From Pseudonocardia ammonioxydans (GTDB lineage Bacteria; Actinomycetota; Actinomycetes; Mycobacteriales; Pseudonocardiaceae), in assembly GCF_900115005.1 (NCBI RefSeq), contig NZ_FOUY01000023.1, positions 1 through 64,000 on the forward strand: a stretch of DNA of 64,000 nucleotides. Reading direction: 5' to 3'. A model generated the notes under the pieces. That model worked only from the letters and a program-made list of their open reading frames with translations, searched no databases and was not told where the DNA came from. How positions within the stretch are numbered: the stretch's first letter is position 1; each line of letters begins with the position of its first letter. Of this stretch, positions 60,135-64,000 are shown piece after piece. The translations under genes were made by a program, and so were the position numbers.

Positions 60135-62519
60135 GTGAGTGACGACTCGGCAGCCCCGACCGGACGGAACGGCGCGGCGTCGACTCCGGGTGCGCGCCGG
60201 CCCGCGGGCCGGCGGGCCCCCCGGCCGGCGACCCGCCGGATGCACACCGCGAGCCGGACCGTCGCCGAGAAGAAGGCCGCTGCCGAGAAGACCGCAGCCG
60301 AGATCCCGGCCCAGGCCGCACAGGGCGGACCGCCCGCACCGCCGGCCGCGCCGACCCCGTCGGCGAACCACGGGGCCGCGCCGATCGCACCGCCCGCGGG
60401 GGCGACCGCACCCGCGTCGGCGATGCCGGACGTCCTGCCCGAGGACCGCTACCTCAACCGCGAGCTCTCCTGGCTGGACTTCAACGCCCGCGTGCTCGCG
60501 CTCGCCGAGGACTCCAGCCAGCCGCTGCTCGAGCGCGCCAAGTTCCTGGCGATCTTCGCGTCGAACCTGGACGAGTTCTACATGGTCCGGGTCGCCGGGC
60601 TGAAGCGCCGCGACGAGGCCGGGCTGTCGGTGCGCAGCGCCGACGGGCTCACCCCGCGCCAGCAGCTCGCCCGGATCGCCGAGCGTTCGCGGGCGCTGTC
60701 CCGGGCGCACGCCGAGGTGTTCACCGACGAGCTGCGGCCCGAGCTCGACGCGGCCGGGGTCCACATCCGGTCGTGGGACGACCTCACCGACGCCGAGCGC
60801 CTGCGCCTGTCCGACTACTTCTCCGAGCACGTGTTCCCGGTGCTCACCCCGCTCGCGGTGGATCCGGCGCACCCGTTCCCCTACATCTCGGGGCTCTCGC
60901 TGAACCTGGCGGTGACCGTGCGCGACCCGGAGGGCCGCACCGAGCGCTTCGCCCGGGTGAAGGTCCCGAACAACGTCCCGCGGCTGGTGACGGTCGACCC
61001 GCCGGACACCGACGACCGCGCCGGGAACCGCCAGGTCACGTTCCTGCCGATCGAGGGCCTGATCGCCGCGCACCTCGGCGACCTGTTCACCGGCATGGAG
61101 GTCACCGAGGTCCACCCGTTCCGGGTCACCCGCAACGCCGACCTCGAGGTCGAGGAGGACCGCGACGAGGACCTGCTGCAGGCCCTCGAGCGCGAGCTGG
61201 CCCGGCGCCGGTTCGGGCCCCCGGTGCGGCTCGAGGTGCTCGACTCGATGTCCGAGCACGTGCTGGAGCTGCTGCTGCGCGAGCTGGACGTCGACCCGAA
61301 CGACGTCGTCACCGTGCCCGGCCCGCTCGACCTGACCAGCCTCTGGCAGGTGCACGGGCTGAACCGGCCGGAGCTGAAGGACGAGCCGTTCCGCCCCGCC
61401 ACGCACCCGGCGTTCGCCGAGCGGGAGACCCCGCGCAGCGTGTTCGCCACCCTGCGCGAGGGCGATGTGCTGGTGCACCACCCGTACGACTCGTTCTCCA
61501 CCAGCGTGCAGCGCTTCATCGAGCAGGCCGCGGCGGACCCGAACGTGCTCGCGATCAAGCAGACGCTGTACCGGACGTCGGGGGACTCCCCGATCGTCAA
61601 CGCGCTGATCGACGCGGCCGAGGCCGGCAAGCAGGTCGTCGCCCTGGTCGAGATCAAGGCCCGGTTCGACGAGCAGGCCAACATCCGCTGGGCACGCGAG
61701 CTGGAGAAGGCCGGGGTGCACGTCGTCTACGGCCTGGTGGGCCTGAAGACGCACTGCAAGACGGCGCTGGTGGTGCGCCAGGAGGGCTCGGAGATCCGGC
61801 GCTACTGCCACGTCGGCACCGGCAACTACAACCCGAAGACCGCCCGGCTCTACGAGGACGTCGGCGTGCTGACCGCCGACCCGACGATCGGCGCCGACCT
61901 CACCGACCTGTTCAACTCGCTGACCGGGTACTCGCGGCAGACCTCCTACCGGAGCCTGCTCGTGGCGCCGTACGGGATCCGACGCGGCATCGTGCGGCGG
62001 ATCGACGACGAGATCGAGGCGCACCGCTCCGGCGAGCCCGGCGCCCGGGTCCGGCTCAAGGCCAACTCGCTGGTCGACGAGGCCGTGATCGACGCCTGCT
62101 ACCGGGCGTCGCAGGCGGGGGTGCCGGTCGACATCGTGGTCCGCGGGATCTGCGCGATGATCCCCGGACGGCCGGGGCTGAGCGAGAACGTCAGCATCCG
62201 CTCGATCCTGGGGCCGTTCCTGGAGCACTCCCGGGTGCTGCACTTCGGGGCCGCCGACGAGTACTGGATCGGCTCGGCGGACATGATGCACCGTAACCTG
62301 GACCGCCGGGTCGAGGCCATGCTGCGGGTCGCGGACCCGAAGCTCGCCGACCAGCTCGGCGCGATGTTCGACTCCTGCCTCGACCCGGCCACCCGGTGCT
62401 GGACACTCGGGCCGGACGGGACCTGGTCGCCGTCGCCGGCTCCGGGGTCGGAGAACATCCGGGTCCGTGACCACCAGGTGGAGATGATGAACTCGCGACG
62501 CGGGTCGGACGAAGACTGA
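60135..62519 (+). CDS. ppk1: Polyphosphate kinase 1
   Basis: A 794-residue enzyme polymerising ATP gamma-phosphate into polyphosphate. Residues 1-97 are an Ala/Pro-rich extension with two AEK-type repeats, absent in typical Ppk1. The domains follow: [22 protein letters not shown] (N), the middle H domain, and the C1/C2 catalytic part with [38 protein letters not shown], and the phosphohistidine His559 in [23 protein letters not shown] 60135 is the first start after the cofC stop region. mutT1 starts two bases after its stop. Confidence 0.96.
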   Translation: MSDDSAAPTGRNGAASTPGARRPAGRRAPRPATRRMHTASRTVAEKKAAAEKTAAEIPAQAAQGGPPAPPAAPTPSANHGAAPIAPPAGATAPASAMPDVLPEDRYLNRELSWLDFNARVLALAEDSSQPLLERAKFLAIFASNLDEFYMVRVAGLKRRDEAGLSVRSADGLTPRQQLARIAERSRALSRAHAEVFTDELRPELDAAGVHIRSWDDLTDAERLRLSDYFSEHVFPVLTPLAVDPAHPFPYISGLSLNLAVTVRDPEGRTERFARVKVPNNVPRLVTVDPPDTDDRAGNRQVTFLPIEGLIAAHLGDLFTGMEVTEVHPFRVTRNADLEVEEDRDEDLLQALERELARRRFGPPVRLEVLDSMSEHVLELLLRELDVDPNDVVTVPGPLDLTSLWQVHGLNRPELKDEPFRPATHPAFAERETPRSVFATLREGDVLVHHPYDSFSTSVQRFIEQAAADPNVLAIKQTLYRTSGDSPIVNALIDAAEAGKQVVALVEIKARFDEQANIRWARELEKAGVHVVYGLVGLKTHCKTALVVRQEGSEIRRYCHVGTGNYNPKTARLYEDVGVLTADPTIGADLTDLFNSLTGYSRQTSYRSLLVAPYGIRRGIVRRIDDEIEAHRSGEPGARVRLKANSLVDEAVIDACYRASQAGVPVDIVVRGICAMIPGRPGLSENVSIRSILGPFLEHSRVLHFGAADEYWIGSADMMHRNLDRRVEAMLRVADPKLADQLGAMFDSCLDPATRCWTLGPDGTWSPSPAPGSENIRVRDHQVEMMNSRRGSDED

Positions 62520-62520
62520 G

Positions 62521-63486
62521 ATGAACCTGCTCTCACTGCTGCGCACCGACGGTGCGGAGGTCGACCCGGCGGGTCTCGCCGACGTCGTCGCCGCCGGGAC
62601 CGTGCCGTACCGCACGGCCGCCGACGGGTCGCTGGAGATCGCGCTGGTGCACCGCCCCCGCTACGACGACTGGTCACTGCCCAAGGGCCACCAGGACCCG
62701 GGCGAGTCGCTGACCCGCACCGCGCTGCGCGAGACCGCCGAGGAGGCCGGTCTGGACTGCCGGCTCGGCGGGCGGCTCGGGCACACGACCTACACGGTGC
62801 CGGGCAAGGGCGGCCGCAAGGTCGTGCACTACTGGGCCGCGGAGGTCGTCGGCGAGCAGCCGTTCACCCCGACCGAGGAGACCGACGAGCTGCGCTGGCT
62901 CTCCCCCGCCGACGCCGCCGCGCTGGTCGACTACCCGCACGACGCGGGGCTGATCTCGCGGCTCGCCGCGGCCGGGGTGCCGTCGTCGACCGTGGTGCTC
63001 GTGCGGCACGCGAAGGCGGGCAACCGCGAGGCCTGGGAGGGCGACGACGACCTGCGCCCGCTGTCGGGGACCGGGCACACCCAGGCCGACCGGCTGGCGT
63101 CGTTCCTGCCGCGGTTCGGGCCGGACCGGCTCTGCACCGCGCCGCCGCTGCGGTGCGGGCAGACGATCGCGCCGTTCGCGGAGAAGAGCGGGCTCGGCCC
63201 CGGCACGGCGGAGGACCTCCCGTCGGAGCCGCTGCTCGGCGAGGAGGGCTACTGGGCCGACCCGGACGCCGGGCTCGACCGGTTCCGGGAGCTCGCGGCC
63301 CGCCCCGGTGTGACGCTGGCCTGCAGCCAGGGCGGGGTCATCCCGGACGTCGTCGGGTACCTGCTCGAGGAGGCCGGAGCGCCCTGTGCCGACGTGCCCT
63401 CGCACAAGGCGAGCACCTGGTTGCTGGGCTTCGCCCCGTCCGGCGCCCTGCTCGTCGCCGACTACTACCGCCGACCGGCGGCCTGA
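62521..63486 (+). CDS. mutT1: Nudix hydrolase fused to histidine phosphatase (MutT1-like)
   Basis: A 321-residue two-domain sanitation enzyme. The Nudix domain (residues 20-150) has the box GHQDPGESLTRTALRETAEEAGL; the histidine-phosphatase domain (156-320) begins VVLVRHAKAG with His163 and has a later HKAS motif. In mycobacteria MutT1 hydrolyses 8-oxo-dGTP and diadenosine polyphosphates. ATG 62521 is one base after the ppk1 stop codon, so the two are probably co-transcribed, as in mycobacteria. Confidence 0.93.
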   Translation: MNLLSLLRTDGAEVDPAGLADVVAAGTVPYRTAADGSLEIALVHRPRYDDWSLPKGHQDPGESLTRTALRETAEEAGLDCRLGGRLGHTTYTVPGKGGRKVVHYWAAEVVGEQPFTPTEETDELRWLSPADAAALVDYPHDAGLISRLAAAGVPSSTVVLVRHAKAGNREAWEGDDDLRPLSGTGHTQADRLASFLPRFGPDRLCTAPPLRCGQTIAPFAEKSGLGPGTAEDLPSEPLLGEEGYWADPDAGLDRFRELAARPGVTLACSQGGVIPDVVGYLLEEAGAPCADVPSHKASTWLLGFAPSGALLVADYYRRPAA

Positions 63487-63595
63487 CCTGCCCGCGAGCC
63501 CGCCTGCCCCGGCGACCTGCCTGCCCGCCCGCCTGTCCTGCCTGCCTGCCCTGGCGCTGAACGCTCACGAAACCTGCACGTGCGCACGCGATCGG

Positions 63596-63652
63596 GTGAG
63601 CGTCCCCGGGTCTCGTGAGCGTCCTCGGGTCTCGTGAGCGTCCGGGGCTGCG
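63596..63652. repeat. 19-base tandem repeat between mutT1 and hup
   Basis: Two and a half copies of GTGAGCGTCCCCGGGTCTC-like units (63596-63614, 63615-63633, then a partial). An inverted ACGCTCACGA lies at 63571. The preceding 63487-63555 is an irregular CCTGCC-rich run. The arrangement may act as a terminator between the convergent mutT1 and hup genes. Confidence 0.6.
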
Positions 63653-63681
63653 GCGCCGGCGGCGCGGTGCTCCGGGGCGGG

Positions 63682-64000
63682 CTACTTCTTCGCGGTGGAC
63701 TTCCGGGCCGCGGGCTTCTTCGCCGGGGCCTCGGTAGCGCCGGGGGCACTCGTGTCGGGCGGGATCTTCTTCTTCGTCGCCGTCGTGCGACCGCCCTTCG
63801 CCCCCGGCTTCGCGGCCGAGCGCTTCGCGGCAGCGCCCCTCGTGGCCGAGCCCGCAGGGTCCGTGGCAGTGGAATCCGCGGTAGCAGCGGGGTCGCCGGC
63901 CGGGGCGCTCGCCGCAGCGGCGGCACGGGACCGGCGCCCGCCGCGCGCCGGTTCCGACGAGGCGGCGGTGACGCCGGCCCGCGGCGCCCGGCGGGGCGCG
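63682..64000 (-). CDS. hup: HU-family DNA-binding protein, C-terminal tail (gene runs off the window)
   Basis: Only the last 105 or so codons are present. The visible part is the lysine/alanine/proline-rich tail: SATRGAAAKRSAAKPGAKG, TTATKKK and the end PAKKPAARKSTAKK before TAG at 63682-63684. Such long basic tails with PAKK repeats are diagnostic of actinobacterial HupB, the nucleoid protein; the N-terminal HU fold lies beyond 64000. Convergent with mutT1, as in mycobacteria. Confidence 0.85.
   Translation of the reverse strand, partial: APRRAPRAGVTAASSEPARGGRRSRAAAAASAPAGDPAATADSTATDPAGSATRGAAAKRSAAKPGAKGGRTTATKKKIPPDTSAPGATEAPAKKPAARKSTAKK

Noticed and set aside
63487-63555. CCTGCC-rich run as a CRISPR or VNTR array
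   Set aside because: The units are irregular in length and have no unique spacers; it is a low-complexity gap.

Overview
The window is chromosomal DNA from a very high-G+C actinomycete. Abundant GTG starts, 1- and 4-base gene overlaps, mycobacterial-style gene neighbourhoods (nitroreductase-like DsbA protein next to pepN; gpsA, F420 gene cofC, ppk1, mutT1 and hup in a row), an Rpf-type muralytic enzyme and two DUF222/HNH-type nuclease families point to the Pseudonocardiaceae (for example Pseudonocardia). The genus is an inference from gene content and style; no rRNA or tRNA gene was found.

Region 1 (about 0.1-13.6 kb) is mostly core: an S9 peptidase, a membrane Ser/Thr kinase, an Rpf-like protein with a nine-residue tandem repeat, the DsbA-family protein, aminopeptidase N, a small CxCGH zinc-motif protein, a histidine kinase/LuxR response regulator pair, a DUF5130 protein with a small membrane protein (probable cytochrome aa3 accessory pair) and a DUF2252 protein. 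Region 2 (13.7-18.4 kb) makes sugar nucleotides: UDP-glucose dehydrogenase and a full dTDP-L-rhamnose set (rmlC-rmlB diverging from rmlD-rmlA). Then come a PhoD-like phosphatase, a Uma2 nuclease, a GPP34 protein and a small membrane protein.

Region 3 (22.4-37.8 kb) is a Wzx/Wzy-type exopolysaccharide locus. Leftward from 32.9 kb runs an unbroken chain of overlapping genes: a relic of an oxidoreductase, a DegT aminotransferase, two Wzz-like proteins, a MurJ/Wzx flippase, a Wzy-like polymerase, the initiating sugar transferase, a polysaccharide deacetylase and a lytic transglycosylase. Rightward from 33.3 kb run a Gfo/Idh oxidoreductase, a 22-codon coupling ORF, an Alg14-Alg13 fusion glycosyltransferase, a FemAB-like transferase and a WbpA-like nucleotide-sugar dehydrogenase. 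The dehydrogenase, oxidoreductase and aminotransferase together would make a 3-amino hexuronic acid sugar nucleotide. Two more FemAB-like genes lie in tandem at 22.4-24.8 kb. Region 4 (37.9-44.7 kb) holds a SAF-domain oxidoreductase, an RfbC-like cupin, glucose-1-phosphate cytidylyltransferase and unrelated passengers.

Region 5 (44.7-52.6 kb) is the most striking: a five-gene overlapping operon encoding PelF-like and PelG-like synthesis/export proteins, a secreted Agd3/CE18-like deacetylase, a spherulin-4 (GH135) protein and a GH114 endo-galactosaminidase-like lipoprotein, with a divergent UDP-hexose 4-epimerase-like gene. This combines parts of the bacterial Pel locus with parts of the fungal galactosaminogalactan cluster, and I see no PelD or PelE. 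An LCP-family transferase follows. Region 6 (54-64 kb) returns to core genes: an HNH nuclease, three small Cys-rich or unknown proteins, a cystathionine gamma-lyase-like enzyme, gpsA, plsC, cofC, ppk1, mutT1 and the start-truncated hup.
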